This document shows, piece by piece, positions 36,419-46,224 of a stretch of 64,000 bases of DNA (the first letter of the stretch is position 1; every line of letters starts with the position of its first letter). This DNA is from Mesorhizobium shangrilense (GTDB taxonomy: Bacteria > Pseudomonadota > Alphaproteobacteria > Rhizobiales > Rhizobiaceae), in assembly GCF_040537815.1 (NCBI RefSeq), contig NZ_JBEWSZ010000005.1, positions 186,001-250,000 on the forward strand. Reading direction: 5' to 3'. The position numbers were made by a program, and so were the translations under genes. The notes beneath the pieces were generated by a model, which was not told where the DNA came from, made no database searches, and worked only from the letters and a program-made list of their open reading frames with translations.

Positions 36419-37699
36419 CTACCGCCTTCCCAGCAGGCTGCGCATGCGGTTGCGCAGGAGGCGCGCCATGTTGCGGGTCTCGCGGTAGAGGTGAAGCTGT
36501 GACGCTGCTTGCCGGACGGGACGGTCCGCATCCGGCGTCAGCCCGATGACCAGTGTGCCCATCGGCTTGCGCTCCATCCATAGCCGGCTCATCACCGGGT
36601 GATCGGGTACGGCGCAGGAATCGGTCATGTCGATGTTGGGATCGTCGAGATTCTGCCTGGTCACCTCGATCATCAGCAGTGTGCCCGGCGAATAGGCCGA
36701 TAGCGTCTCGTCATAGGCCGTCTTCCAGGTATAGGCGACGCCGGCCTCGACGAACACAATCAGGGAGGCGACGGTGCGGCCGTCGAGCGTCAGCGAATGG
36801 ATGCGGCACATATCGTGTTCGGCCAGCCGATGCACGGCCTCGCGGGCGAAGGCTGCGCGGTAGCGGTCGATCGCCATGGCCGTGCGCTCGCGGCCTTTCC
36901 ATCCCGCCGCCTCCAGCGTCAGGAAGCTTTCGATGGCGTGACGGATCTCATCGGGCCCGCGCGCCACGACATGCTCCAGCCGCCCGAGGTCGGCGAGACG
37001 TCGCTTCAGCCGGCGGAACTCGCGATGGTGGTGTGAACGCAATGATGCCTTCAGATAGTCCTCGCCGTCGAGCTCGCTTTCCAGCATCGGGCGTTCGGAC
37101 TTGCCGGTGGTGATCATCGTCAGGCCGCGTGTCTCGGCCACGGTGGCGAGCAGGCTTGCCACCGGGCCGTCGAGCCGCACATCCGGCAGCACGAACACTT
37201 TCGGCAGCTTGAGGTGCGGCCTGGACAGCATGGAGAAGAAGTCCTCGACGACGCCGATGGGGTCGTCACGGTCGACAAGCGGCGTGCCGAGCGGACCAAA
37301 CGGGCTCGACCATGTGCGCATGACGGGGACGCCGAGCGGTATTGCCGGCCGTTCGACAGAGAACGGCACCAGCAAGCGCAGCCGGTTGCGATACTCGTCG
37401 CCGTCGCGAATGACGGCCAGCCGCACTTCGCGATCCTCCAGCCGCGGCATGGCAGGGGCCAGGAAGCGCGGGTTGAAGAAGACATTGGGCTCGACCGTGC
37501 GGGCGCACAGATAATCGAGTTCCTCGACAAGGTCGAAGCCGGCGGATGCCGGATATACAGCGAGTTTGCGTTCGGGCCGATTGCTGGCCAGGATTTCGAT
37601 ATGCGCCGGATCAGCCTCGCGGGCGAGGCCAGCGAGGCCCGACACCATCGCGCCGGCCGTGCCGCCACTGGTTTCCTCAAGCAATGGGATGGCCACCAT
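36419..37699 (-). CDS. GNAT/CelD-BcsL-type acetyltransferase for polysaccharide
   Basis: A 426-residue protein with the CelD/BcsL-type acetyltransferase domain (PF13480-like) in its second half. The region KASLRSHHHREFRRLKRRL is followed by the acyl-CoA-binding part IHSLTLDGRTVASLIVFVEAG and YTWKTAYDETLSAYSPGTLLM, all characteristic. Such enzymes acylate exopolysaccharides or are found in cellulose and exopolysaccharide loci. Its ATG follows the flippase stop without any gap (TGAATG), so the two genes are translationally coupled. It ends about 60 bp from the convergent GT-B-like gene. Confidence 0.8.
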   Translation of the reverse strand: MVAIPLLEETSGGTAGAMVSGLAGLAREADPAHIEILASNRPERKLAVYPASAGFDLVEELDYLCARTVEPNVFFNPRFLAPAMPRLEDREVRLAVIRDGDEYRNRLRLLVPFSVERPAIPLGVPVMRTWSSPFGPLGTPLVDRDDPIGVVEDFFSMLSRPHLKLPKVFVLPDVRLDGPVASLLATVAETRGLTMITTGKSERPMLESELDGEDYLKASLRSHHHREFRRLKRRLADLGRLEHVVARGPDEIRHAIESFLTLEAAGWKGRERTAMAIDRYRAAFAREAVHRLAEHDMCRIHSLTLDGRTVASLIVFVEAGVAYTWKTAYDETLSAYSPGTLLMIEVTRQNLDDPNIDMTDSCAVPDHPVMSRLWMERKPMGTLVIGLTPDADRPVRQAASQLHLYRETRNMARLLRNRMRSLLGRR

Positions 37700-39100
37700 T
37701 CAAGCGTCTCCCTTGGCGGGCACGAAGATGAGCATGACGATGCCGAGCTTGCGCCATACGGTGAAAGATAGGGCGCTGGCCTCGAACATCATGGCGAAGG
37801 TCGTGGACATTGCTGCCCCCCACAGGCCGAAACGCGGGATCAGCAGCACGTTGAGGCCGATGTTGAAGGCCAGTGTCATGGCGTAGACCGCGGCGCAGAT
37901 ATTCTGGTTGCCGCTCATGGTGAGCAGGCTTTCGCAGGGGCCAACGGCGGCGCGGGCGACGACGCCGAAGACCAGCAGGTACAGAAGCGGATAGCCGGCG
38001 GCGAATTCAGGGCCGAACAGCGTCAGCATCGGCTCGCCCAGCACCAGCACCAGCAGTGCCATCAGCAGTGACGGCCAGAAGGTCCACGACACCGTCTCGC
38101 GGGCGAAGGCGGCGAGCTTTTCGGGTTCGCCATGGGTGAACTGCGCGTAGCGCTGGGCGACCCCCGCCTTGACGGCGAAGTAGACGAAATGGACCAGTGC
38201 CAGCGTCTTGACCGTGGCGAAATAGACGGCAACGTCGTTGGGATCCATATAGGCGCCGACCATCAATACATCGGCGTTGGTGAGCAGAAAGAAGAAGCTC
38301 TCGACGAGGAAGATCGGCAGCGACACGATGAACCATTCGGCGAAATGAACCTTCATCGGCCCGGCCGGGATCTGTCCTTCCATGCGCGTGGTGACGCCGA
38401 TGAGTTGACCGAGCGTGGTGACATAGGTGGCGGCGATCGAGGCGAATATCGCTGTCCTGGCGTTTGGCGCATAGCCGGCCAGCAGCATCAGCGCCATGAA
38501 AGCGAGGATCAGCACCGGCCGCACGAGATAGGTTGGCGACAATGCAAACAGCGCCCAGCTGTTCGCCCTCGACTGGCCCTGCAGCAGGTCGGAGAGCGCA
38601 ATCATCGGCAGGCAGATGACGCCAAGGATGAACGGCACGACATAGTAGCTTTCGAGCCATGGCGAGAACAGCCAGACACCGAGCGCGCCCAGGCCCGCGA
38701 TCGCGGTCGAGGCCACCAGCACGAATTGCCTGCTGGCAACCACGATGCCACGCAACTCGTCCATCAGGCCGCGCTCGCGGTACTCGGGAATGAAGCGGAT
38801 GACGGAGGTGTGGAAGCCAAGGCAGGCGAGGTTGCCGACAATGACCATCGTCACCCAGACCAGGACGAAAATGCCGTATTCGAAAGACCCTATCCAGCGC
38901 GCCATCAGCACCTGGCTGACGAAGGCGATGACGGCGCTGATGATGCGGATGGAAAAGGCGATGAGCGACATGCGGCCGGCTTCGCCGCGCTCGTCGGCGG
39001 TGAACAGCACGGCATCGATGCGCCCAAGCAGCGGATTTATACGCAGCGCCAAACGCTGCGGCAAAAACCGCCCGGCCGTCGTTGCCGCGGAAAAGCGCAC
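37700..39100 (-). CDS. Polysaccharide flippase (Wzx/MATE-like, oligosaccharide exporter)
   Basis: A 466-residue membrane protein with about 12-14 helices. The core MSLIAFSIRIISAVIAFVSQ and VLMARWIGSFEYGIFVLVWV is typical of MVF/MATE polysaccharide flippases. SLPIFLVESFFFLLTNADVL is the conserved middle. It should move lipid-linked sugars across the inner membrane. The GTG start at 39100 has GGAG 8 bp upstream; a start at the internal MSLIAF (residue 44) is the alternative, since the first 43 residues are poorly hydrophobic. Translationally coupled to the acetyltransferase. Confidence 0.88.
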   Translation of the reverse strand: MRFSAATTAGRFLPQRLALRINPLLGRIDAVLFTADERGEAGRMSLIAFSIRIISAVIAFVSQVLMARWIGSFEYGIFVLVWVTMVIVGNLACLGFHTSVIRFIPEYRERGLMDELRGIVVASRQFVLVASTAIAGLGALGVWLFSPWLESYYVVPFILGVICLPMIALSDLLQGQSRANSWALFALSPTYLVRPVLILAFMALMLLAGYAPNARTAIFASIAATYVTTLGQLIGVTTRMEGQIPAGPMKVHFAEWFIVSLPIFLVESFFFLLTNADVLMVGAYMDPNDVAVYFATVKTLALVHFVYFAVKAGVAQRYAQFTHGEPEKLAAFARETVSWTFWPSLLMALLVLVLGEPMLTLFGPEFAAGYPLLYLLVFGVVARAAVGPCESLLTMSGNQNICAAVYAMTLAFNIGLNVLLIPRFGLWGAAMSTTFAMMFEASALSFTVWRKLGIVMLIFVPAKGDA

Positions 39101-39220
39101 CCACCAGTCTCCGTTTTCCGCCTGTTTCCAGCCCTTGGGTCTACCGAAAACACATTAAGAAACGGTTGGGTGGGTCGTCCTTGCCGTTTTGGACAACGCG
39201 GTGACGGCGTTAGGAAGTTC

Positions 39221-40147
39221 TTAAGGCGTACTCACCAGCCGATCGCCGACCCCGCCGAGATACTTGTCCCAGATATAATCGCTCAAAAGCTGGCGATGCT
39301 CCGGCCCGCGATGATGGCGCGTGTTCGTCTGTTGCGCGTAGGATGATCCGCCGACGTGGAACATCGTTCCGTCGAACAGTTCATGTTCACCCGTCGCTCC
39401 GCCAAAGGCTACGGGCATAAATGTCATCTCGACGGTCGCAACATCCTTCTCTGTGAGATGCGAGTAGAGCGGCAACCAGTTTCCGCCCCCTGTATCGAGC
39501 CCCAGCTCCATCCGGGGCGTGAAGTCCATGGTGATATGCTCGACGGCGGAGAACCGGAAGAAACAGAAGCCTCCCCAAAGGCACCATTGGCGATCATTGC
39601 TGCCCGCCTTGTAACGGAAGTTTTCCGTTGGCCCGAACTTCAGTCCGAACACTTTCTTCCCCTCCATGCGGCCGGGCATGTCGAAAGGCGCGATGGGGAA
39701 ACAATCATGGTCGATGAAACCGAATAATTCCGGCCGGACGTGTCTCACGATGTTGTCGAAGACCCAGTTCACCGCCGTCCCGTGAGAACGGGACCAGTGG
39801 CGTTCGCGATTGCGGGGCAGACCGAAGTAAGGCACTCCGCGCTGCCGACAGATGTCTTCGATCGACGTTCGGGCCGCCTCGTTAGACGAATTGTCGATCA
39901 CGACAAGAAGCATTCCCGTCGGGTGGACCTGCCATGCCTTGGTCAGCGCGTCGATCACCCAGGGCGTGTTGAAGGCGATGGTGAAGCAAAGCCGGCTTGA
40001 GCCCGACGAGCGCAGTGTTTTCGCGAACTCACGCGCTCTCGCTGCGCCCCGCGCGCGAAAATATCGGTAGAAAAGCCTGTCTCTTGCAAACTTTAGGCGT
40101 CCAACGACGCGATTCCTGCTGATCGCGTCGCGTATTTTCTTGGACAT
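39221..40147 (-). CDS. GT-A-like glycosyltransferase, tentative
   Basis: A 308-residue protein. The first half has a GT-A pattern: LCFTIAFNTPWVIDALTKAW, then LLVVIDNSSNE and a HDC-containing LFGFIDHDCFPIAP that resembles the metal-binding DxD site. Later come DTGGGNWLPLYSHL and MFHVGGSSYAQQTNTRHHRG. I place the start at ATG 40147 (MSKKIRDAISRN). It lies 17 bp downstream of the secA stop with GGGAG only two to three bases from the ATG, a short spacing. It may be read through from secA. Acceptor and donor are unknown. Confidence 0.65.
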   Translation of the reverse strand: MSKKIRDAISRNRVVGRLKFARDRLFYRYFRARGAARAREFAKTLRSSGSSRLCFTIAFNTPWVIDALTKAWQVHPTGMLLVVIDNSSNEAARTSIEDICRQRGVPYFGLPRNRERHWSRSHGTAVNWVFDNIVRHVRPELFGFIDHDCFPIAPFDMPGRMEGKKVFGLKFGPTENFRYKAGSNDRQWCLWGGFCFFRFSAVEHITMDFTPRMELGLDTGGGNWLPLYSHLTEKDVATVEMTFMPVAFGGATGEHELFDGTMFHVGGSSYAQQTNTRHHRGPEHRQLLSDYIWDKYLGGVGDRLVSTP

Positions 40148-40164
40148 TTCTCCCGCCAGGCGCC

Positions 40165-42897
40165 TTACGCAAACGCCCCGTGACAGTGCTTGTATTTCTT
40201 GCCGGAACCGCAGGGGCAGGCCTCGTTGCGGCCAACCTTGCCCCATGTCGCCTGGTTGTTGGGGTCGCGATCCTCGGGAGCGACGATGGCGGCCGTTTCC
40301 GAACGGACCAGAAGGGCAGTGTTGCCGTCCTCGAAGTCGTTCTCGCCGGTGGTGCCGTCGATATGCGTGCCGAACATGTCGGGCGCCTGGGGGGGCGGGG
40401 CCTCGGCCGCCTGGCGGACCAGTTCGACGCGCATCAGCTGCGCGGTGACCGCCTGGCGCAGATTGCCCAGCATCGCCTGGAACAGCTCGAACGCCTCGCC
40501 CTTGTATTCCTGCAGCGGGTCGCGCTGGGCGTAGCCGCGGAAGCCGACGACAGAACGCAGATGGTCGAGATTGACGATGTGCTCACGCCAGAGATGGTCA
40601 AGTGACTGCAAGACCACCGAGCGCTCGACATAGGTCATCACCTCGGGGCCGAAGCGCTCGGAGCGCTCCTTGGCGGCGACCTCTGCGGCCTGCGAGATGC
40701 GCTCGCGGATGTCGTCCTCGGCGATACCTTCTTCCTTGACCCAATCCTCGATCGGCAAATCGAGGTTGAGGAACTCGGCCACATCGGCCTTGAGGCCGGC
40801 GGCGTTCCACTGCTCGGCATAGGCATTTTCAGGGATGGCCTTGGCGACGATCTCATCGATGACGCCCTCGCGCATCTCGGTGATGGTCTCGGTGAGCCCT
40901 TCACCATCCATCAGCTCGATGCGCTGCTCGAACACCACCTTGCGCTGGTCGTTCGATACGTCGTCATATTTCAAGAGGTTCTTGCGGATGTCGAAATTGC
41001 GCGCCTCGACCTTCATCTGCGCCTTTTCCAGCGCCTTGTTGATCCAGGGGTGGATGATCGCCTCGTCCTCCTTGAGGCCGAGCTTCTGCAGCATGCCGTC
41101 CATGCGCTCGGAGCCGAAGATGCGCATCAGGTCGTCCTGCAACGACAGGAAGAATTTCGAACGGCCGGGGTCGCCCTGGCGGCCGGAGCGGCCACGAAGC
41201 TGGTTGTCGATGCGCCGGCTCTCATGGCGCTCGGTGGCGAGCACGTAGAGGCCGCCGGCGGCGAGTGCCTTTTCCTTCAGGCGGGCGATGTCCTCGCGGA
41301 TGGCCTTTTCCATGGCCTCGCGCTCGGGGCCTTCAGGCATGTCGCCAAGCTCGTCGGCGATGCGCATCTCGGCGTTGCCGCCGAGCTGGATGTCGGTGCC
41401 GCGGCCGGCCATGTTGGTGGCGATGGTGATGGCGCCGGGCTTGCCGGCCTGGGCGACGATCGCCGCCTCACGCTCGTGGTGGCGCGCGTTCAGCACCTCG
41501 AAGTCCTTGAAGCCATCCTTGCGCAGGCGCTCGGCCAGCTGCTCGGATTTCTCGATCGAGGTCGTGCCGACCAGCGTCGGCTGGCCCTTGGCGCTGGCTT
41601 CGCGGATCTCCTTGACGATCGCCTTGTATTTCTCCTCGACCGTCCGGTAGACCTCGTCATCCTCATCCTTGCGGATGACCGGCAGGTTGGTCGGGATCTC
41701 AGTGACGTCGAGATTGTAGATGTTGCCGAATTCCTCGGCCTCGGTCAGCGCCGTACCGGTCATGCCGGCCAGCTTCTTGTAGAGGCGGAAATAGTTCTGG
41801 AAGGTGACGGACGCCAGCGTCTGGTTCTCAGGCTGGATCGCCACATGCTCCTTGGCTTCGAGCGCCTGGTGCAGGCCTTCCGAATAGCGGCGGCCCGGCA
41901 TCATGCGGCCGGTGAACTCGTCGATGATGACGATCTCGCCGTTGCGGACGATGTAGTCCTTGTCCTTCTGGAACAGCCGATGCGCCTTCAGCGCGTTGTT
42001 GACGTGGTGGACGATGGCGACGTTCTCGACGTCATAGAGCGACTCGCCCTTGAGCAGGCCGGCGTCGCGCAGCAGGTTCTCCAGCTTCTCGGTGCCTTCC
42101 TCGGTGAAGATCGAGGTCTTCTGCTTCTCGTCGATCTCGTAATCCTGCGGCTGCAGCTGGATGATGAAAGTGTCGATGGTGTTGTACATTTCCGAACGGT
42201 CCTCGAGCGGACCGGAAATGATCAGCGGCGTGCGGGCTTCATCGACCAGGATGGAGTCGACTTCGTCGACGATCGCGTAATTGTGACCGCGCTGCACCAT
42301 CTGGGCGCGCTCGTATTTCATGTTGTCGCGCAGATAATCGAAGCCGAGCTCGTTGTTGGTGGCGTAGGTGACATCCGCGGCGTAGGCGATGCTGCGTTCC
42401 TCGTCCGTAAGGCCGTGGACGATGACGCCGACCGAGAGGCCCAGGAACTTGTAGACGCGGCCCATCCATTCGGAATCGCGCGTGGCGAGATAGTCGTTGA
42501 CAGTGACGACGTGGACGCCTTTGCCGGCGAGCGCGTTGAGATAGACGGGCAGGGTCGCGACCAGGGTCTTGCCCTCGCCGGTGCGCATCTCGGCGATACC
42601 GCCATTGTGCAGGACCATGCCGCCGATCAACTGTACGTCGAAGGGGCGCATGCCGAGCACGCGGCGTGCCGCCTCTCTCGCGGTGGCGAATGCCGGCACC
42701 AGCAGATCGTCCAGAGTGGCGCCGTTGGCGATGTCCTGGCGGAATTTCGCGGTCCTGGCGACGAGGTCGGCGTCGGAGAGCGCCCGCATCTCGTTTTCCA
42801 TGGCATTGATCGCCTCGACACGAGGTCGGGTCGACTTGACCCGACGGTCGTTGGAGGAGCCGAAAACCTTACGGGCGAGACCGCCGAGACTGACCAT
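40165..42897 (-). CDS. secA: Preprotein translocase ATPase SecA
   Basis: A full-length 910-residue SecA, the motor that drives unfolded proteins through SecYEG. Nucleotide-binding fold 1 has [14 protein letters not shown] (Walker A) and [16 protein letters not shown] (Walker B). The second fold has [19 protein letters not shown] and [13 protein letters not shown]. The C-terminal zinc-binding tail reads [17 protein letters not shown] and binds SecB and phospholipid. The upstream gene is a divergent parvulin-type PPIase that folds exported proteins, a natural functional partner. Nothing is missing. Confidence 0.98.
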   Translation of the reverse strand: MVSLGGLARKVFGSSNDRRVKSTRPRVEAINAMENEMRALSDADLVARTAKFRQDIANGATLDDLLVPAFATAREAARRVLGMRPFDVQLIGGMVLHNGGIAEMRTGEGKTLVATLPVYLNALAGKGVHVVTVNDYLATRDSEWMGRVYKFLGLSVGVIVHGLTDEERSIAYAADVTYATNNELGFDYLRDNMKYERAQMVQRGHNYAIVDEVDSILVDEARTPLIISGPLEDRSEMYNTIDTFIIQLQPQDYEIDEKQKTSIFTEEGTEKLENLLRDAGLLKGESLYDVENVAIVHHVNNALKAHRLFQKDKDYIVRNGEIVIIDEFTGRMMPGRRYSEGLHQALEAKEHVAIQPENQTLASVTFQNYFRLYKKLAGMTGTALTEAEEFGNIYNLDVTEIPTNLPVIRKDEDDEVYRTVEEKYKAIVKEIREASAKGQPTLVGTTSIEKSEQLAERLRKDGFKDFEVLNARHHEREAAIVAQAGKPGAITIATNMAGRGTDIQLGGNAEMRIADELGDMPEGPEREAMEKAIREDIARLKEKALAAGGLYVLATERHESRRIDNQLRGRSGRQGDPGRSKFFLSLQDDLMRIFGSERMDGMLQKLGLKEDEAIIHPWINKALEKAQMKVEARNFDIRKNLLKYDDVSNDQRKVVFEQRIELMDGEGLTETITEMREGVIDEIVAKAIPENAYAEQWNAAGLKADVAEFLNLDLPIEDWVKEEGIAEDDIRERISQAAEVAAKERSERFGPEVMTYVERSVVLQSLDHLWREHIVNLDHLRSVVGFRGYAQRDPLQEYKGEAFELFQAMLGNLRQAVTAQLMRVELVRQAAEAPPPQAPDMFGTHIDGTTGENDFEDGNTALLVRSETAAIVAPEDRDPNNQATWGKVGRNEACPCGSGKKYKHCHGAFA

Positions 42898-43159
42898 CCA
42901 ATGGTCCTTTCGATAGCATTCGTATCATCAAGACGAGTACCGGCCGGTCCCGTCAAATCCGCGTGAATGCACCGCCTGAATACGGGCAAACACAAAAAGC
43001 GCCCGGAAAACGGTTCTGGACGCAAAGTCGTTGGACAGATAAGAGGGGGCTGAACTGATGTCAACGCCGCGCTCGTCCTGCCGTGCGCGCCAAATTCCGC
43101 CATAATCTGGCTGATCTGGAAACCATTCCTCCTCAACAATCCCCATCGGAGTCATCTTC

Positions 43160-44077
43160 ATGTCCCTATTGTTCCGCCGCGCGTCGCTTGCCAGCCTTGG
43201 TCTGGCATTCGGACTGTCGGCTTTTTCGCTGTCGCCTGTCATGGCGCAGGAAGCCGCTCCCGCCCAACAGGACGCCACGGCTCCGGCCGCCGCGCCGGTC
43301 GACCCGAACACCGTGGTCGCCACGATCAACGGCCAGCCGCTCACCGAGGCGGACCTCGTGCTTGCCGAAGGCGAGCTGTCGCAGCAGTTCGCTCAGTTGC
43401 CGCCCGAGCAGCGCCGCGCCGCCGCACTTTCGGCGGCCATCGAAATCCGCGTCATGGCTGCCCAGGCTGTCACCACCGGCCTCGACAAGGATCCCGACTT
43501 CCAGCGCCGCATGGCTTTCCTGCAGCAGCGCGCCCTGCATGGCGAGATGGTCGAGAAGGGTGTCGTCGACAAGGTCACGGATGCCGAGGTTCGCGCCCGC
43601 TACGACCAGGAAATCGCCAACACGCCGCCTGCCAACGAGGTGCACGCTCGTCACATCCTCGTGAAGACGAAGGAAGAGGCCGACGCCATCATCAAGCAGC
43701 TCGACGGCGGCGCTGATTTCCAGAAGCTCGCCAACGAGCATACCAGCGATCCGAGCGGCAAGACCAATGGCGGCGATCTCGGCTGGTTCGGCCCTGGCCA
43801 GATGGTGCCGGAATTCGACAAGGCGGTCTTCGCGCTGGACGTCGGAAAATACACCGAGCAGCCGGTGCAGTCGCAGTTCGGCTGGCACGTCATCAAGGTC
43901 GAGGACAAGCGCACCAAGCAGCCGCCGGCATTTGACGACGTCAAGGACCAGGCCAAGCAGGCGGTTATCCGCGACAAGTACTTCGCGCTGGTCAAGTCGC
44001 TGCGCGCCGAAGCCAAGGTGGAAATTCCCGACGCGAACCTGAAGAAGGCCGTCGATACGCTGGAAAGCGCCAAGTAA
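43160..44077 (+). CDS. Periplasmic parvulin-type peptidyl-prolyl isomerase
   Basis: A 305-residue SurA/PrsA-like chaperone. The signal peptide (LGLAFGLSAFSLSPVMA) is cut before QEAAPAQ. An N-terminal helical chaperone region follows, with FAQLPPEQRRAAALSAAIE. The rotamase domain spans about 165-260: VHARHILVKTKEEADAI, then GGDLGWFGPGQMVPEFDK and SQFGWHVIKVEDKR, which hold the parvulin active site. A strong terminator follows. It helps fold outer-membrane or periplasmic proteins exported via SecA, encoded divergently next door. Confidence 0.92.
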   Translation: MSLLFRRASLASLGLAFGLSAFSLSPVMAQEAAPAQQDATAPAAAPVDPNTVVATINGQPLTEADLVLAEGELSQQFAQLPPEQRRAAALSAAIEIRVMAAQAVTTGLDKDPDFQRRMAFLQQRALHGEMVEKGVVDKVTDAEVRARYDQEIANTPPANEVHARHILVKTKEEADAIIKQLDGGADFQKLANEHTSDPSGKTNGGDLGWFGPGQMVPEFDKAVFALDVGKYTEQPVQSQFGWHVIKVEDKRTKQPPAFDDVKDQAKQAVIRDKYFALVKSLRAEAKVEIPDANLKKAVDTLESAK

Positions 44078-44096
44078 GCCTGCAAGGATTTTTGAA

Positions 44097-44133
44097 AAGG
44101 GCGCGGCGGCCAAGGGCTGCCGCTCCCTTTTTT
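44097..44133 (+). terminator. Rho-independent terminator of the PPIase gene
   Basis: Arms of 14 nt (44097-44110 and 44116-44129) pair with one C-T mismatch and one G-T wobble around a 5-nt loop, then run into a six-base T tract that begins inside the second arm. It lies 20 bp after the stop codon and has the form of a textbook intrinsic terminator. Confidence 0.85.
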
Positions 44134-44149
44134 GCGCCGGCAGCGTTTT

Positions 44150-44749
44150 TTACCTGCCGGGCGCGGTTATGCCTTGCAAGAGGTAGCGGACCACCTTGCG
44201 TATCGCCGCTTCAGGCTCCTCAAGCCGGTTGGTCAAGAGATGCCTCCAGGCATAGGAAGCCACGAGGTCGGCGACAACAGCGGCATCGATATCGGCAGCA
44301 ACCTCGCCTCTTGCCTTGGCGCGCTCGATGATCTGGCCGGTATGGGCACGGCGTCCACCAGCATAGCCGGCAAGCGCGGCGGCCGCGGTTTCATCCGACT
44401 GTGCCTCGGCGATCAGCGACCTGAACACGCTGCCCGACGATGTCTCGCGCCAGTGCGAGAACAGGTTCGTCAGGAAGCCGACAAGATCTTCCTCCAGTAT
44501 GCCGGTGTCGGGAACGTCGACGCGCTTCTGGCGCTGGTAGACTTCGAGCAGCAGCGCGGCCTTGCTTGGCCACCAGCGATAGATGGTCGGCTTTCCGGCG
44601 CGTGCACGCCGCGCCACCGCCTCGATCGAAAACCCGGAATAGCCCGCTTCGACCAGCACCGCCTCGGCAGCGTCGAGAATGGCGCCGGCGCTGGCGGGAT
44701 TGCGTCGGGCGCCGATCGATTTGCGTCCCCGATCCACGTCGTCAGCCAT
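44150..44749 (-). CDS. TetR/AcrR-family transcriptional repressor
   Basis: A 199-residue TetR-type regulator. The N-terminal helix-turn-helix region reads [21 protein letters not shown], then [22 protein letters not shown], in which TIYRWWPSK is the recognition helix and its wing. The remaining helices form the ligand/dimer domain and lack recognisable motifs. It is divergent from argJ, with 233 bp between. A possible palindromic operator (44804-44821) lies in that gap. The regulated gene and inducer are not identifiable. Confidence 0.92.
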   Translation of the reverse strand: MADDVDRGRKSIGARRNPASAGAILDAAEAVLVEAGYSGFSIEAVARRARAGKPTIYRWWPSKAALLLEVYQRQKRVDVPDTGILEEDLVGFLTNLFSHWRETSSGSVFRSLIAEAQSDETAAAALAGYAGGRRAHTGQIIERAKARGEVAADIDAAVVADLVASYAWRHLLTNRLEEPEAAIRKVVRYLLQGITAPGR

Positions 44750-44803
44750 TCCGTGTCCTCGTCAGCGAATCCTCATTGGCGACAATACACAGACTCTTGA
44801 TGA

Positions 44804-44821
44804 AACGAACCGGACCGTTCT
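44804..44821. promoter_or_regulatory. Possible TetR operator upstream of the TetR gene
   Basis: A near-palindrome centred on CGGACCG, flanked by AACGAAC on one side and TTCT on the other. It lies in the spacer between the divergent tetR-like gene and argJ, overlapping a weak TTGATG/CTGTAG promoter pair. Sites with an ACCGGACCG core occur for TetR-type repressors. The assignment is tentative. Confidence 0.35.
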
Positions 44822-44982
44822 GTAGCCATGCTCGGCGGGGATGCCGGAACTTTCCCGGCGAACGAGTTGCCGACAGGCGTCATGCCCCCGCCATTACAGC
44901 AGCCACGAAAACGCCCTTGCGCCGGCGCGTCGTATCGGGCAAACCGGCCTCTCCCTTGCGTTTTTTGCCGCCCGAGGTCTCC

Positions 44983-46224
44983 ATGTCCACATCGATTTCG
45001 CCGCTCGCGCCGAAGAAATATCCCAAAATGCCGGCCATAGAGGGCGTGCGCATCGCTACCGCCGAGGCGGGAATAAAGTACAAGAACCGCACCGACCTGC
45101 TTGCCATGGTCTTTGATGCAGGCACTGCAGTCGCCGGCGTCTTCACCAGGTCGAAATGCCCGTCGGCCCCGGTCGACTTCTGTCGGCAGAACCTCGGCGC
45201 CGGCAAGGCGCGCGTGCTCGTCGTCAATTCGGGCAATGCCAACGCCTTCACCGGCAGGAAGGGGCGCGAGTCCACGGCAATGACGGGCGAAGCGGCGGCG
45301 AAAGCGGCCGGCTGCACGGCGGGCGAAGTGTTCCTTGCTTCCACCGGCGTCATCGGCGAGCCGCTCGATACGAGCAAATTCAGCCATCTTCTGGCCGGAC
45401 TGGTCAAGGATGGCAAGCCGGACATCTGGACCGAGGCGGCCAAGGCGATCATGACCACCGACACCTATCCCAAGGTGGCGACCGCCACGGTCAAGCTCGG
45501 CGATACCGACGTCACCATCAACGGCATCGCCAAGGGCGCCGGCATGATCGCCCCCGACATGGCGACGATGCTGTCCTTCATCGCCACCGACGCACCGATC
45601 GCCGCGCCGGTCCTGCAGGATCTTTTGTCACGTGGCACCGCCAAGACCTTCAATGCGGTGACGGTCGACAGCGATACCTCGACCAGCGACACGCTGCTGA
45701 TCTTTGCCACGGGCGCGGCTGCCAAGCGCGGCGCGCCGGCGATTAGCGATCCCAAGGATGCGCGCCTCGGCGCGTTTCGCCGCGCGCTCGGCAAGGTGCT
45801 GAAATCGCTGGCGCTGCAAGTGGTGCGCGACGGCGAGGGAGCCCGCAAGCAGGTCGAGGTTACTGTCACCGGCGCGAAGTCGGCCAAGTCGGCCAAGCGC
45901 ATCGCGCTGTCGATCGCCAATTCGCCGCTGGTCAAGACGGCGGTGGCCGGCGAGGACGCCAATTGGGGGCGCGTGGTCATGGCCGTCGGCAAGGCCGGCG
46001 AACCGGCCGACCGCGACCGGCTGTCGATCTGGTTCGGCGACAACCGGCTGGCGCATGAGGGCGAGCGCGACCCTGCCTATTCCGAGGAAGCGACATCGAC
46101 CTACATGAAGCGCGATGATATCCGCATCCGCGCCGATGTCGGCATCGGCCGCGGCAAGGCGACGGTGTGGACCTGCGACCTCACCAAGGAATACGTCACC
46201 ATCAATGGTGACTATCGGAGCTGA
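44983..46224 (+). CDS. argJ: Bifunctional ornithine acetyltransferase / N-acetylglutamate synthase
   Basis: A 413-residue N-terminal-nucleophile enzyme that recycles the acetyl group from N-acetylornithine to glutamate in arginine synthesis. The self-cleavage site is in [16 protein letters not shown], where Ala-Thr is cut to expose the Thr nucleophile. [13 protein letters not shown] and [13 protein letters not shown] form the conserved N-terminal part. ATG 44983 gives the family's usual [11 protein letters not shown] start. GNAT and MutT-like genes follow in an overlapping rightward series, a rhizobial arrangement known to me. Confidence 0.96.
   Translation: MSTSISPLAPKKYPKMPAIEGVRIATAEAGIKYKNRTDLLAMVFDAGTAVAGVFTRSKCPSAPVDFCRQNLGAGKARVLVVNSGNANAFTGRKGRESTAMTGEAAAKAAGCTAGEVFLASTGVIGEPLDTSKFSHLLAGLVKDGKPDIWTEAAKAIMTTDTYPKVATATVKLGDTDVTINGIAKGAGMIAPDMATMLSFIATDAPIAAPVLQDLLSRGTAKTFNAVTVDSDTSTSDTLLIFATGAAAKRGAPAISDPKDARLGAFRRALGKVLKSLALQVVRDGEGARKQVEVTVTGAKSAKSAKRIALSIANSPLVKTAVAGEDANWGRVVMAVGKAGEPADRDRLSIWFGDNRLAHEGERDPAYSEEATSTYMKRDDIRIRADVGIGRGKATVWTCDLTKEYVTINGDYRS

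Noticed and set aside
41050..42966. A 638-codon open frame antisense to secA
   Set aside because: secA is certain on the other strand; the antisense product is low-complexity Val/Asp/Leu with no motif.
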